Part shown: piece by piece, positions 7,786-17,583 of the stretch
Layout: every line of letters starts with the position of its first letter
How positions within the stretch are numbered: position 1 is the first letter of the stretch
Source: Mycobacterium decipiens
GTDB lineage: Bacteria > Actinomycetota > Actinomycetes > Mycobacteriales > Mycobacteriaceae
Length of the DNA stretch: 64,000 nt
Reading direction: 5' to 3'
NCBI RefSeq assembly: GCF_963853665.1
Contig: NZ_OY970459.1
Coordinates: forward strand, 1,302,001 to 1,366,000
The notes under the pieces: generated by a model
Database searches by the model: none
Told to the model about the DNA's origin: nothing
The model's input: only the letters and a program-made list of their open reading frames with translations
Translations under genes and position numbers: made by a program

Positions 7786-9125
7786 ACGACGATGGCGTCT
7801 GGCTCGGCGAAACCGGGGACCAGCTCCTGCGTGAGTGCCCTGATCGGCACATGCGCGTCCAGCTGGCAAAGGATCGCGCCCACCGACGCGATGACCCGCA
7901 TCGGCATCGCCAACTTGGCCGGCAGGTCCATTTGCCGCGCAGTCCTGATCTGCGCCACCGACCGGTCGATCTGGCTCACGGTCATTCGTTGCAGCCACTT
8001 GCGGGTGTAGTGGAAGACCTCGACCTCGACGGGCTCGACGTACTGGCGCAGCATCTCGTCGATCTCGCGAACCGACACCTGTTGTCCTCGTTGGATGAAC
8101 CCGGCCTTCTCCATGGTTGGCAACAGCAGGTCATAGTTCTTCTCGCGGGCCAGTCGAATCGTCATCCCGAGCTCCACGGGGAATCCGCCGGGCATCGGCG
8201 CCACGGCGCCGAAGTCGATGACGCCCATCCTGCCGTCCGGCAGCAGCATGAAATTCCCGGGATGGGCATCGCCGTGCAGCAACTGCAGACGGCGAGGTGC
8301 GTCGAAGGTGAGTTCGGTGAGCAGCGTACCCATCAGGTCACGCTGCTCGGTGGTCCCATTACGGATGATCTCTGCCATCGGCACGCCATCGATCCATTCC
8401 TGGATCACCACCTTCGGAGCGCTCGCTACGACGTGAGGCACCACGAAGCGTGGGTGGCCGTGATAGCCCTTGGCGAAAGCGCGCTGGTTGTCGGCCTCCA
8501 ACCGGTAGTCGAGTTCCATCTCAGTGCGTGCCACCAGTTCATCGACCACGCCCTGGACGTCGGCGCCCGGTGAGAGCTGTTTGAGCACGCCAACCATTCG
8601 CTGCATGGTCTTGAGGTCCGCGCGCAGCGCCTCGTCGGCGCCGGGATATTGGATCTTGACGGCGACCTCGCGGCCGTCGGACCAGATCGCTTTGTGCACC
8701 TGGCCGATGCTGGCGGACGCCACCGGGGTGTCATCGAACGCGCTGAACCGTTCCCGCCATTTGGTGCCCAGCTGTCCATCGAGAACCCGGTGCACCTTGG
8801 TGGCGGGCAGCGGTGGGGCGTCCTTCTGCAGCTTGGTCAGCGCTTCCCGGTAGGGCTCACCGAACTGAGCAGGAATGGCGGCCTCCATCACCGACAACGC
8901 CTGGCCGACCTTCATCGCCCCGCCCTTGAGCTCGCCGAGGACGGTGAACAGCTGATTGGCGGCCTTCTCCATCAGCTCAGCGGTGACCTCGTCTTTCGAC
9001 TTGCCGGTCAGTCGCTTGCCGAAGCCAAGCGCCGCCCGACCGGCGAAGCCGACCGGGATGCTGGCCAGCTTCGCATTGCGCGCGACGCGGCCACGTTTGA
9101 TGTCTGACACACTCCCATCATCCAC
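7782..9125 (-). CDS. ABC1/UbiB-family atypical kinase-like protein
   Basis: The 447-residue protein is a UbiB/ADCK-type atypical kinase. It has the N-terminal KxGQ motif (GGAMKVGQALS), an Ala-rich nucleotide loop (VASASIGQVHKA), the lysine in VAVKIQYPG, the catalytic segment LLHGDAHPGNF and the metal-binding VIDFGAV. It corresponds to H37Rv Rv3197, which has been connected with macrolide tolerance and belongs to the whiB7 neighbourhood. GTG 9125 is chosen because it gives the H37Rv length. The open frame extends to 9236, and GTG 9110 with gggag just upstream is an alternative. It converges on whiB7 with overlapping stop codons. The physiological substrate is unknown. Confidence 0.85.
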   Translation of the reverse strand: MDDGSVSDIKRGRVARNAKLASIPVGFAGRAALGFGKRLTGKSKDEVTAELMEKAANQLFTVLGELKGGAMKVGQALSVMEAAIPAQFGEPYREALTKLQKDAPPLPATKVHRVLDGQLGTKWRERFSAFDDTPVASASIGQVHKAIWSDGREVAVKIQYPGADEALRADLKTMQRMVGVLKQLSPGADVQGVVDELVARTEMELDYRLEADNQRAFAKGYHGHPRFVVPHVVASAPKVVIQEWIDGVPMAEIIRNGTTEQRDLMGTLLTELTFDAPRRLQLLHGDAHPGNFMLLPDGRMGVIDFGAVAPMPGGFPVELGMTIRLAREKNYDLLLPTMEKAGFIQRGQQVSVREIDEMLRQYVEPVEVEVFHYTRKWLQRMTVSQIDRSVAQIRTARQMDLPAKLAMPMRVIASVGAILCQLDAHVPIRALTQELVPGFAEPDAIVV

Positions 9126-9390
9126 GACGGTTGTCCGGTCGGCGTGTTGAACTGGCAACAACCGTGTGCATGGCGCACGGTTCAGCTCGCCCCGAGCCGA
9201 ATAGTGGGGGCTGAGCAGCGCAAACGCGAAGTCCAACTTGTGCAGCCGGAATCGCCGGGTCCGACAGCGGACACGGGTGGTGGTCGTTCAGTCACGCCAT
9301 CGAAGCGTGCATCTCATATGTAGTCTCGTGCTGGTCGCGATGGTGCGATGGATTGGAAACCCATGTCCGGAGGGTGGACCGCAAGAGACC

Positions 9391-9564
9391 ATGTCAGCAA
9401 AATCAACGCAGCACGACGCCGCCGACGCCCTGTTCCGAGCGATCATCGAAACGCTGGACAAGCACCGCAATGAGCGCACCTTGACAGAGGGGGTGCTCGA
9501 CGCGTTGGCCAGAGCCTATGCGTCGATCTCGACGAACGTGCCGGAGCAGGGACGACTGGGCTAG
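9391..9564 (+). CDS. Small protein of unknown function (57 aa)
   Basis: ATG 9391 gives a 57-residue, mostly helical peptide (MSAKSTQHDAADALFRAIIE at the N-terminus, ending NVPEQGRLG). It has no cysteine or membrane segment. The open frame extends back to 9238, but the upstream part looks non-coding, and a purine stretch (gcaagagacc) precedes ATG 9391. The gene faces the cyclodehydratase-like gene, with stop codons 20 bases apart. It probably corresponds to the small Rv3196A-type ORF of H37Rv. It could be a regulatory peptide or, speculatively, a RiPP precursor for its neighbour. Confidence 0.6.
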   Translation: MSAKSTQHDAADALFRAIIETLDKHRNERTLTEGVLDALARAYASISTNVPEQGRLG

Positions 9565-9584
9565 ATCGGGTTGCCCGATCGGCG

Positions 9585-10472
9585 TCAACACGGACACAGC
9601 GGATGCCGGGTCCATTGACGGGCCGCTATGGAGCCAGCGTTGAGATCGAACTCCAAGGTGGCATTCAGCGCTGACGGCGGATCCGGGGCCATATCCTGGC
9701 CACGCACCGCGGCGATCACACGGTTCACCTGGCTGAGCGCCAGCGCCGCGGTCGCCAGCAGGGTGGCCCGGTCCGCCACCCCGACGGTGTCCCGCAGTTG
9801 GGCGGCGATAGCCGGCCACGCGGCATCGCGGTCGCTGCGGTGCAGGTCCGCGCAACCCAGGCAGCTGGTCACTCCGGGGATCACCAGGGGTCCGACCAGC
9901 CCGGTGCCGTCGCGAACTCGAACGGCAAGATGTGGAACGCCCGCACTGTGCAGATCGCGCACCATATGCGGATCGGCCACCAGATTGTCCGACAGCACCA
10001 CCAGATCCGCGGCGCCGGGAGTCACCGCCGCGTGCGGTTGGCTGCTGTGCTTGATCCGGGCACCCGAGCAGCGCAGCGCTTGCACGAGCAAATCTGACAG
10101 CGGCCCGCGACCGTGCACCCGGATGGACGGCGCCCGACGCCGGGAATCCCGGTGTCCGCGGGTCGCCACACCGGCGCCAACCAATTGCGCGACGAGGTTC
10201 GCCAGGTTGTCACCGTCCACCAACCCGCGGTCCTCGGCTTGGCGCTGCAACTCGGCTATCGGCACCGGTGATCGCATGGACTGCAGCAGTGCGGCCAAGC
10301 CCGTCGCGGTCAGTCCGTGCGGTGGACGGACCAGCACGGCCCGGCGGGGATCCCAGCCCACCTGCACGGCACCGTCGGGCCGCAGCAGCACCGGCATCGC
10401 CGGGTTCAACGAATACAGAGAAGGCGCGGCCTGCCGCATGACCTGAGACTGTGCCATGCCGCGAGCAGGCAC
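9585..10472 (-). CDS. Azoline cyclodehydratase-like (TOMM leader-binding / E1-like) protein, orphan
   Basis: The 295-residue protein looks like the actinobacterial 'cyclodehydratase' family, related to the ThiF/E1-like partner of YcaO in azol(in)e peptide synthesis. The N-terminal region (SLNPAMPVLLRPDGAVQVGW) resembles the winged-helix peptide-clamp (RRE) domain. The C-terminal part has a Rossmann-like stretch (DLVVLSDNLVADP), a CxxC pair (TSCLGCADLHRSD) and a terminal HPLCPC. Together these could form a Zn site. No YcaO or dehydrogenase gene is nearby. It probably corresponds to Rv3196. It starts five bases after the DUF2342 gene, so the two are likely co-transcribed. Its true substrate is unknown. 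GTG 10472 is used; ATG 10457 is an alternative. Confidence 0.75.
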   Translation of the reverse strand: MPARGMAQSQVMRQAAPSLYSLNPAMPVLLRPDGAVQVGWDPRRAVLVRPPHGLTATGLAALLQSMRSPVPIAELQRQAEDRGLVDGDNLANLVAQLVGAGVATRGHRDSRRRAPSIRVHGRGPLSDLLVQALRCSGARIKHSSQPHAAVTPGAADLVVLSDNLVADPHMVRDLHSAGVPHLAVRVRDGTGLVGPLVIPGVTSCLGCADLHRSDRDAAWPAIAAQLRDTVGVADRATLLATAALALSQVNRVIAAVRGQDMAPDPPSALNATLEFDLNAGSIAARQWTRHPLCPC

Positions 10473-10477
10473 ACCGC

Positions 10478-11902
10478 TCAGTTATCCACAGCACCGCCGT
10501 CGTGGCCGGGCTCGTTGATTCCGCGGGCGTCTTGGTCCCGCTCGAGTTCGGCGATCGCTTCGTCGATGCCGCTGGTGTCGCCGCCGATGATGCGGTCGAT
10601 GAAGGCGGCCGGGTCGTCGAGATCGTCGGCGGCGGGCAGCAGGTCCGGGTGCTGCCAAACGGCGTCGCGGGCGTCCATGCCGGCGGCTTGCGTGAGGCGC
10701 TGCCACAGCGCGCCGGCCTCCCGCAGTTTGCGTGGCCGCAGCTCCAGCCCGACCAGCGTCGCGAACGTCTGTTCGGCGGGGCCGCCGCTGGCCCGGCGTC
10801 GGCGCAGCGTCTCGCTGAGCGCTGCCTCACCAGGAATTCGCTCGCCCAGCGCGGCAGTTACCACGGTCTGCACCCAGCCCTCGATTAGGGCGAGCAGTGT
10901 CTCGAGCCGTTCCAATGCCTGCGTCTGGGCTGGCGTCGCCTTGGGCTCGAAGACTCCCTGGCTCAGCAGTTGTTCCATGGCAGCGGGATCGGCCATCGAC
11001 GTCGGATTAAAATCGCGGGCCAGCTCCTCGATCCCGGTCATGTCGATCTTCATGCCCATCGCATAGGCCTCGACGGCGCCGAGCAGTTGACTGGCCAGCC
11101 ACGGAACGTGGCTGAACAGCCGGTGATGCGCGGCCTCACGGGCGGCCAGGAACGTCAGGATCTCGCTGCGGGGCTGCTCAAGTCCGGCGGCAAAAGATTC
11201 GACGGCGTTGGGCAATATCGCCGCCACCCCTTTGGGACCCAGCGGAAGACCGATGTCGGTGGACGTCAGCACCTCGCGGGACAGCCGGCCCAGCGCCTGG
11301 CCCAGTTGCGATCCAAACGCTATGCCGCCCATCTGCGACATTATCGACAGCAGCGGGCCGGCCACGCTCTTGGCCTCTTCCGGCAGCGACGACGCCCACA
11401 CCGTCGAGATCTGCTGGGCCATGGGATCGCACAGCCGCTTCCAGGTCTGCAAGGTGTTGTCGACCCAGTCGGTCGGGCTCCAGCCCACCGCGCTCGTGGC
11501 GCCAGCGGGCAGCGAAGTTGCCCCGTTGAGCCAGGTGTCGGCCAGGTGCACCGCATCGGTGATCGCCGTGTTCGTCGATGCCGGGATGGGCGCGATGAAC
11601 CCGATCGAACTCGACGCGACTTGTCGGGCCAGGTCGTAGTTCACCGGACCCGAACTCTTGCCCGAGGCCATCGCCGTGCCGACGCCGCCGAACATCTCAC
11701 CCAGCCGGGTGAAGATTTGCCCCAGGTCGGCCATGTCGAAGTCTCCGCTGATGCCGAACGCACCCAGCGGATTGGCGCCCGATCCGGAATCGGGATCGTT
11801 CTTCCCGCGCTTGTCGCGCTCGGAGTCGTCTCCGGAGGAGAAGCCGAAAGGCACGTCACCCATGACCTCAACGGTACTCACCGCGGGAACAGATAGCGTC
11901 AT
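10478..11902 (-). CDS. DUF2342 zinc-dependent metalloprotease-like protein
   Basis: The 474-residue protein belongs to the actinobacterial DUF2342 (zincin-like) family and corresponds to H37Rv Rv3195. A disordered Gly/Asp/Ser-rich N-terminus (to about residue 45) precedes an alpha-helical core. The segment LAAREAAHHRLF near residue 255 carries the zincin-like His pair on a helix (degenerate HExxH, here E-A-A-H-H), followed by VPWLASQLLGAVEAYA. No signal peptide is seen, so it should be cytosolic. Proteolytic activity is not established. It is divergent from the PDZ/Lon-like protease gene (57-bp gap) and upstream of the cyclodehydratase-like gene. ATG 11863 is a possible shorter start. Confidence 0.85.
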   Translation of the reverse strand: MTLSVPAVSTVEVMGDVPFGFSSGDDSERDKRGKNDPDSGSGANPLGAFGISGDFDMADLGQIFTRLGEMFGGVGTAMASGKSSGPVNYDLARQVASSSIGFIAPIPASTNTAITDAVHLADTWLNGATSLPAGATSAVGWSPTDWVDNTLQTWKRLCDPMAQQISTVWASSLPEEAKSVAGPLLSIMSQMGGIAFGSQLGQALGRLSREVLTSTDIGLPLGPKGVAAILPNAVESFAAGLEQPRSEILTFLAAREAAHHRLFSHVPWLASQLLGAVEAYAMGMKIDMTGIEELARDFNPTSMADPAAMEQLLSQGVFEPKATPAQTQALERLETLLALIEGWVQTVVTAALGERIPGEAALSETLRRRRASGGPAEQTFATLVGLELRPRKLREAGALWQRLTQAAGMDARDAVWQHPDLLPAADDLDDPAAFIDRIIGGDTSGIDEAIAELERDQDARGINEPGHDGGAVDN

Positions 11903-11959
11903 CTGCGGTCACGCTCGCAGCTGAACCAGCTCCGGCCAGCTCCGTCTAGTGTATGCGGC

Positions 11960-12982
11960 GTGAACAGGCGGATTTTGACCTTGCTGGTCGCGCTGGTGCC
12001 GATCGTGGTGTTCGGTGTGTCGCTCGCCGTGGTGACCGTGCCGTTCGTGTCATTGGGACCCGGCCCGACGTTCAACACGCTCGGCGAGGTGGACGGCAAG
12101 CAGGTAGTCCAGATCGTGGGAACCCAAACGCACCCGACGTCGGGCCACCTCAACATGACGACGGTGTCCCAGCGCGACGGTCTGACCCTGGGTGAAGCCT
12201 TGACCCTGTGGTTGTCGGGCCAAGAGCAGCTGGTGCCGCGTGATCTCGTCTACCCTCCGGGCAAGTCGCGGGAGGAAATCGACAAGTCCAATAGCGCTGA
12301 TTTCAAGGATTCCGAGGACAGCGCCGAATACGCCGCCCTCGGATATCTCAAATATCCGCGTGCAGTCACCGTCGCGACGGTTAGCGATCCCGGTCCGTCG
12401 ATGGGCAAGCTGAAGTCGGGCGATGCCATCGACGCGGTCAACGGCACTGCGGTGGCCAATGTCGAGCAGTTCACCGCATTGCTGAAGAACACCAAGCCCG
12501 GACAGGTGGTGACGATCGACTTTCGTCGCAAGAACGAGCCGGCGGGCGTTGCGGAGATCACGCTGGGCACAAACAAGGATCGCGACTACGGCTTCATGGG
12601 TGTCGCGGTGCTTGATGCGCCGTGGGCGCCGTTCGTCGTGGACTTCCACCTCGCCAATGTGGGCGGGCCTTCGGCCGGCCTGATGTTCAGTCTGGCGGTT
12701 ATTGACAAGCTCACCACCGGCGACCTGGTCGGGTCCACGTTCGTCGCGGGCACCGGCACGATCTCGGTCGATGGCAAGGTGGGCCCGATCGGCGGCATCA
12801 CGCACAAGATGGAGGCCGCGCGGTCTGCGGGTGCGACGGTGTTCCTGGTGCCCGCGAAGAACTGCTACGAGGCGACCTCCGACAACCCGCCGGGCCTGCG
12901 GTTGGTAAAGGTTGAGACGCTCAGTCAAGCGGTGGACGCGTTGCACGCAATGACGTCGGGCGCGCCGACGCCGAGTTGCTAG
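11960..12982 (+). CDS. Membrane-anchored PDZ/Lon-like serine protease
   Basis: The 340-residue protein has one N-terminal membrane helix (about residues 4-28), a PDZ domain (about 120-195, with GDAIDAVNGTAV) and a C-terminal S16/Lon proteolytic fold. The Ser-Lys dyad is visible: the catalytic serine in NVGGPSAGLMFSL (near residue 235) and the lysine in GGITHKMEAA (near 280). The catalytic part should lie outside the membrane. It matches H37Rv Rv3194c. The substrate is unknown. Its close position upstream of the UPF0182 gene (127 bp) suggests a shared cell-envelope role, which is an inference. Start GTG 11960. Confidence 0.9.
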   Translation: MNRRILTLLVALVPIVVFGVSLAVVTVPFVSLGPGPTFNTLGEVDGKQVVQIVGTQTHPTSGHLNMTTVSQRDGLTLGEALTLWLSGQEQLVPRDLVYPPGKSREEIDKSNSADFKDSEDSAEYAALGYLKYPRAVTVATVSDPGPSMGKLKSGDAIDAVNGTAVANVEQFTALLKNTKPGQVVTIDFRRKNEPAGVAEITLGTNKDRDYGFMGVAVLDAPWAPFVVDFHLANVGGPSAGLMFSLAVIDKLTTGDLVGSTFVAGTGTISVDGKVGPIGGITHKMEAARSAGATVFLVPAKNCYEATSDNPPGLRLVKVETLSQAVDALHAMTSGAPTPSC

Positions 12983-13109
12983 TCCGGCAATCGGGCAATC
13001 GGGCACAGCCCGCCGACGATGCAGACCGCGGAGCGGTCTGAGGTGCGGTGCGTAGAGTTGTGACCGTCTAGGAGATCTCAATCGGCCAGGAAGAGCAGGG
13101 AGCGTAGTA

Positions 13110-16091
13110 GTGGGAATGCGGCCCGCCGCAAGGATGCCGAAGCTGACACGGCGTAGCCGGATTCTGATCATGATCGCGCTGGGCGTGATCGTGCTGCTAC
13201 TCGCCGGTCCGCGGTTGATCGACGCATACGTCGACTGGCTGTGGTTCGGTGAGCTGGGCTACCGCTCGGTGTTCACCACCGTGCTGGTTACCCGCATTGT
13301 GGTGTTCCTGGTTGCTGGGTTGGTGGTCGGCGGCATCGTGTTCGCCGGGCTCGCCCTGGCCTACCGCGCCCGCCCGGTCTTCGTCCCGAATAGCGACAGC
13401 GATCCGGTCGCACGGTATCGCGCTGTCGTGCTGACACGGCTGCGGCTAGTGGGCATTGGAATCCCCGCGGCGATCGGCTTGCTGGCCGGCATCGTCGCGC
13501 AGAGCTACTGGGTTCGCATCCAGCTGTTCCTGCACGGCGGCGACTTCGGGGTCAGGGACCCGCAGTTCGGCCGGGATCTTGGCTTCTACGCGTTTGAATT
13601 GCCGTTCTACCGACTGATACTGAGCTACCTGTTCGTCTCGGTATTTCTGGCGTTCGTGGCGAACCTGGTAGCCCACTACATCTTCGGCGGCATTCGTCTG
13701 TCTGGACGCACCGGCGTAATGGGCCGCTCGGCGCGTGTCCAGTTGGTCAGCCTGGTTGGTGTGCTGGTGCTACTCAAGGCACTTGCCTATTGGCTGGATC
13801 GATTTGAGCTGCTGTCGCACACGCGTACCGGTAAGCCGTTCACTGGAGCCGGGTACACCGATATCAACGCGGTACTGCCGGCCAAGCTTATTCTGATGGC
13901 GATCGCACTGATTTGCGCGGTCGCGGTGTTCTCCGCGATCGTCCTGCGGGACTTGCGGATTCCGGCCATCGGCTTGGTCTTGTTGCTGCTGTCGTCGCTG
14001 ATTGTGGGCGCCGGCTGGCCGTTGATCGTCGAGCAGATCAGTGTCAAACCCAACGCCGCGCAAAAGGAAAGCGAATACATCAGCCGAAGTATCATTGCGA
14101 CTCGGCAAGCATATGGCCTGACGTCTGACGTGGTGACCTACCGCAACTACAGCGGCGATAGCCCGGCAACCGCGCAGCAGGTTGCCGCCGACCGCGCGAC
14201 CACCTCGAACATCCGGCTACTCGACCCGACGATCGTCAGCCCGGCATTCACCCAGTTCCAGCAGGGCAAAAACTTCTACTACTTCCCCGACCAGCTGTCG
14301 ATCGACCGCTACGTCGACCGCAACGGAAACCTGCGTGACTACGTCGTCGCGGCACGTGAGCTCAACCCGGACCGGTTGATCGACAACCAACGTGACTGGA
14401 TCAACCGGCACACCGTGTACACGCACGGAAACGGATTCATCGCATCACCGGCCAACACGGTGCGTGGCATCGCCAACGACCCGAATCAAAACGGCGGATA
14501 CCCCGAGTTCCTGGTCAACGTCGTTGGCGCCAACGGCACTGTGGTGTCCGACGGGCCGGCGCAGCTGGATCAGCCGCGGATCTACTTCGGCCCGGTGATC
14601 TCCGACACGTCCGCCGACTATGCGATCGTCGGAAAGAACGGCGACGACCGCGAATACGACTACGAGACCAACGTCGACACCAAGAGATACACCTACGCCG
14701 GGAGCGGTGGAGTCGCGCTTGGTGGTTGGTTGGCGCGGAGTGTGTTCGCTGCGAAGTTCGCCGAGCGAAACTTCTTGTTCTCCAGCGTTATTGGCTCCAA
14801 CAGCAAGATCTTGTTCAACCGCGATCCCGCGCAGCGGGTGGAGGCGGTGGCGCCGTGGCTGACAACGGACAGCGCTGTGTATCCCGCGATCGTCGACAAG
14901 CGATTGGTGTGGATCATCGACGGCTACACCACGCTAGACAATTACCCGTACTCCGAACTCACCTCGCTGTCCTCGGCGACCGCGGATTCCAACGAGGTGG
15001 CTTTCAACCGGTTGGTCCCGGACAAGAAGGTCTCCTATATCCGCAATTCGGTGAAGGCCACCGTGGACGCCTACGACGGAACGGTCACGCTGTACCAGCA
15101 GGACGAACAGGATCCGGTGCTCAAGGCTTGGATGCAGGTCTTTCCCGGCACGGTCAAGCCCAAGAGTGACATCACACCGGAGCTAGCCGACCACCTGCGC
15201 TATCCCGAGGACCTGTTCAAGGTGCAGCGCATGCTGCTGGCTAAATATCACGTCAACGACCCGGTGACGTTCTTCTCCACATCGGATTTCTGGGACGTGC
15301 CGCTGGATCCGAATCCGACCGCCAGCAGCTATCAGCCGCCGTATTACATCGTCGCGAAAAACATTGCCAAGAACGACAATTCGGCGTCGTACCAACTGAC
15401 CAGCGCGATGAACAGATTCAAGCGCGACTATCTGGCCGCCTACATCAGCGCCAGTTCCGACCCCGCGACGTACGGCAAGATCACGGTGCTGACCATCCCG
15501 GGCCAGGTCAACGGGCCCAAGCTGGCCAATAACGCGATCACCACCGATACCGCGGTATCGCAGGATCTGGGTGTGATCGGCCGCGACAATCAAAACCGAA
15601 TCAGGTGGGGCAACTTGCTTACCCTTCCGGTGGCAGAGGGTGGCCTGCTGTACGTCGAACCCGTCTATGCATCCCCGGGGGCCAGCGACGCCGCCTCCTC
15701 GTACCCGCGGCTGATCCGCGTGGCGATGATGTACAACGACAAGGTCGGATACGGTCCCACCGTCCGGGATGCGCTCACCGGCTTGTTCGGGCCGGGTGCC
15801 GGTGCGACGGCCACCGGGATCGCGCCCGCCGAAGGCGGTGTAGCGCCGGCCCCCCCTGCGAACCCAACGCCGCCGCCCGGTGGACCTCAACCGCAGTCGC
15901 CGCCGACGGCCGTGCCTCCGGCGCCCGACGGGTCTGCCCCCTTATCGCCGGCGAAAGCCGCTGCGCTGCAGGAGATCCAGGTTGCGATCGGCGCGGCGCG
16001 GGACGCGCAGAAAAAGGGTGACTTCGCCGCCTACGGGGCAGCGCTGCAGCGACTCGACGACGCCATCACCAAGTTCAACGACGCCAACTAG
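13110..16091 (+). CDS. UPF0182 family large membrane protein
   Basis: The 993-residue protein has about seven transmembrane helices in the first 320 residues (for example [19 protein letters not shown] and [19 protein letters not shown]). A large extracytoplasmic domain follows, carrying family-specific blocks such as [16 protein letters not shown] and [12 protein letters not shown] Pro-rich linker (about 905-945) and a short helical tail with [14 protein letters not shown] complete it. It is close to H37Rv Rv3193c in both length and sequence as I remember it. Its biochemical role is unknown. The GTG start at 13110 has a purine-rich site (gcagggagcg) upstream. Confidence 0.92.
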   Translation: MGMRPAARMPKLTRRSRILIMIALGVIVLLLAGPRLIDAYVDWLWFGELGYRSVFTTVLVTRIVVFLVAGLVVGGIVFAGLALAYRARPVFVPNSDSDPVARYRAVVLTRLRLVGIGIPAAIGLLAGIVAQSYWVRIQLFLHGGDFGVRDPQFGRDLGFYAFELPFYRLILSYLFVSVFLAFVANLVAHYIFGGIRLSGRTGVMGRSARVQLVSLVGVLVLLKALAYWLDRFELLSHTRTGKPFTGAGYTDINAVLPAKLILMAIALICAVAVFSAIVLRDLRIPAIGLVLLLLSSLIVGAGWPLIVEQISVKPNAAQKESEYISRSIIATRQAYGLTSDVVTYRNYSGDSPATAQQVAADRATTSNIRLLDPTIVSPAFTQFQQGKNFYYFPDQLSIDRYVDRNGNLRDYVVAARELNPDRLIDNQRDWINRHTVYTHGNGFIASPANTVRGIANDPNQNGGYPEFLVNVVGANGTVVSDGPAQLDQPRIYFGPVISDTSADYAIVGKNGDDREYDYETNVDTKRYTYAGSGGVALGGWLARSVFAAKFAERNFLFSSVIGSNSKILFNRDPAQRVEAVAPWLTTDSAVYPAIVDKRLVWIIDGYTTLDNYPYSELTSLSSATADSNEVAFNRLVPDKKVSYIRNSVKATVDAYDGTVTLYQQDEQDPVLKAWMQVFPGTVKPKSDITPELADHLRYPEDLFKVQRMLLAKYHVNDPVTFFSTSDFWDVPLDPNPTASSYQPPYYIVAKNIAKNDNSASYQLTSAMNRFKRDYLAAYISASSDPATYGKITVLTIPGQVNGPKLANNAITTDTAVSQDLGVIGRDNQNRIRWGNLLTLPVAEGGLLYVEPVYASPGASDAASSYPRLIRVAMMYNDKVGYGPTVRDALTGLFGPGAGATATGIAPAEGGVAPAPPANPTPPPGGPQPQSPPTAVPPAPDGSAPLSPAKAAALQEIQVAIGAARDAQKKGDFAAYGAALQRLDDAITKFNDAN

Positions 16092-16181
16092 GCGGCGGTT
16101 CCTCGCGCGAGTGACCGTGTATGTACCGGGACACGCCGCAATCCCTGGCATTCTGCGCGCTCGTCGACTGAGCCGGCGTGC

Positions 16182-17195
16182 CTATCGCTGCATTCGACGG
16201 GCGACCTCGCCGTAGCGTTCGAAGCGCTCCCGATCGCCGATGGCGTTGTACAGCACGAGACGCGTTGCGATCCCGGCGAATTTCTTGGTCAGCGCGTCGG
16301 CCAACGCGTCCCACGTCGATTCGGTGGCAAACGCGGCGATGTGCTCGTCGGTGATCTGGGCCGCCATGCCGGTGAAGTCCCCGGCCTTCTGCTTCTCCCG
16401 AATCCGCGCGGTCGTCCCCTCGAACCCGGCCTCGTCCCAGATGAACGCGTAGTTGGGTGTGCTTCCGTAGAACGCCAAGCTGCCGCGCACCAGTTCGCGT
16501 TCGTTCTCGCGTTCTTCGTCGGTGTCGCCGACGATTGTCATCGCCGGCACGATCACCGCGATGTCCGATGGTGAGCGCCGCGCTTTCGCAGCCCCCTCGG
16601 CGATGTTCGGCAGCACTTGACGGGTGAGATAGCCGGGTTCGCCAATCGGATGGATGTGCACCCCGTCGGCCACTTCGCCCGCCATCCGCAGCATCCACGG
16701 ATTTACCGCGGCAATGTCGACCTTGGGATCGGGTGCGTCGATGGGCCCCGGGCTCCATTGCGGCGTTATGAAGTCGAGATCGTAGAACTCGCCGTGGTGA
16801 TCAAGCGTGCCCGTTCGGAAGGCGGCGAAGCAGGCCTTCACGGCGAGCACGTAGTCGCGCAATCGCGGACCGGGGCGGTGGAAGGCCATACCGTAGCGCC
16901 GCACGATGTGCCTGCGCACCTGGGTGCCGAGTCCGAGCCGGAACTTCCCGCCGGTTGCTTCCTGCAGCTCCCACGCCGCGGCCGCCGTGACGAAGGGACT
17001 CCGCGGAAACGCCAACGCGATCCCGGTGGACAGCTCAAGGCCGGGCGCGGCCTGCGAGGCGACGGCGGCGTTGAGATAGGCCGTGCGGCCGGTCTCGGTG
17101 AACAGCACCCCGGAGAACCCCGCGGCCTGGGTCCGACACGCCAGGTCACCGATCTGGCCCAGCGGTTGCGGAATCATCATCACGTCGATGCGCAC
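16182..17195 (-). CDS. LLM-class F420-dependent oxidoreductase
   Basis: From GTG 17195 the product is 337 residues with the luciferase-like TIM-barrel pattern: MMIPQPLGQIGDLACRTQAA at the N-terminus, FSGVLFTETGRTAY, LSTGIALAFPRSP, KFRLGLGTQVRRHIVRRYG, and VAVNPWMLRMAGEVADGVH-like sequence mid-protein (written AAVNPWMLRMAGEVADG in this gene). Such enzymes use cofactor F420 to reduce or oxidise small organic substrates. The open frame continues upstream to 17363 without similarity. It sits between the UPF0182 gene and the initiator tRNA. I recall no such gene at this place in H37Rv. The substrate is unknown. Confidence 0.85.
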   Translation of the reverse strand: MRIDVMMIPQPLGQIGDLACRTQAAGFSGVLFTETGRTAYLNAAVASQAAPGLELSTGIALAFPRSPFVTAAAAWELQEATGGKFRLGLGTQVRRHIVRRYGMAFHRPGPRLRDYVLAVKACFAAFRTGTLDHHGEFYDLDFITPQWSPGPIDAPDPKVDIAAVNPWMLRMAGEVADGVHIHPIGEPGYLTRQVLPNIAEGAAKARRSPSDIAVIVPAMTIVGDTDEERENERELVRGSLAFYGSTPNYAFIWDEAGFEGTTARIREKQKAGDFTGMAAQITDEHIAAFATESTWDALADALTKKFAGIATRLVLYNAIGDRERFERYGEVARRMQR

Positions 17196-17379
17196 GGCGC
17201 AAACAGTACGCCCGAGATCCCGCGCCCCGATTTCGCCGGCGGTCAGCACATGCTGTGGAACGGTTCTGCCGCGAGTTGTCCGGGTTCGGCGAACTGGCCG
17301 ATACGTATCGTCTGGCCTAGCGGACGCCTGGATCGCGAACGCAGCCGACGTCGGCGAATCCAACCCGCGAGCGGGCGAT

Positions 17380-17409
17380 TTGGTGTGGTTCCCACGTGTT
17401 GGGTAACCT
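17380..17409 (+). promoter_or_regulatory. Probable promoter of the initiator tRNA gene
   Basis: TTGGTG (17380-17385), an 18-base spacer and TAACCT (17404-17409) form a SigA-like promoter. The -10 ends 12 bases before the first tRNA nucleotide, leaving room for a short 5' leader removed by RNase P. Confidence 0.55.
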
Positions 17410-17421
17410 TGCGTTTACCAA

Positions 17422-17498
17422 CGCGGGGTGGAGCAGCTCGGTAGCTCGCTGGGCTCATAACCCAGAGGTCGCAGGTTCGAATCCTGTCCCCGCTACCA
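17422..17498 (+). tRNA. Initiator tRNA-fMet (CAT)
   Basis: The 77-base cloverleaf has an acceptor stem CGCGGGG/CCCCGCT, anticodon loop CTCATAA with CAT, T-loop GTTCGAATC, and an encoded CCA at 17496-17498. The anticodon stem has the three consecutive G:C pairs (CTGGG/CCCAG) typical of initiator tRNA. The first base pair of the acceptor stem is unpaired (C1 opposite T72), another initiator mark. It is the likely attachment target for the neighbouring integrase. Confidence 0.95.
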
Positions 17499-17502
17499 GC
17501 GG

Positions 17503-17536
17503 AAATGGCCCTCGGAGGAGACTCCGGGGGCCATTT
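17503..17536 (+). terminator. Terminator downstream of tRNA-fMet
   Basis: An inverted repeat directly after the tRNA pairs aaatggccctcggag (17503-17517) with ctccgggggccatttt (17521-17536). This gives a GC-rich stem with one internal mismatch, ending in TTTT. Its place five bases after the CCA end fits termination of the tRNA transcript. Confidence 0.8.
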
Positions 17537-17583
17537 TCATGCCCGATGGCCACGCATTTGGCCACATTAGTGGGCGTAGACAT

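Noticed and set aside
12050..13171. 373-codon minus-strand ORF over the PDZ/Lon-like protease
   Set aside because: Antisense shadow of a gene with intact catalytic motifs.
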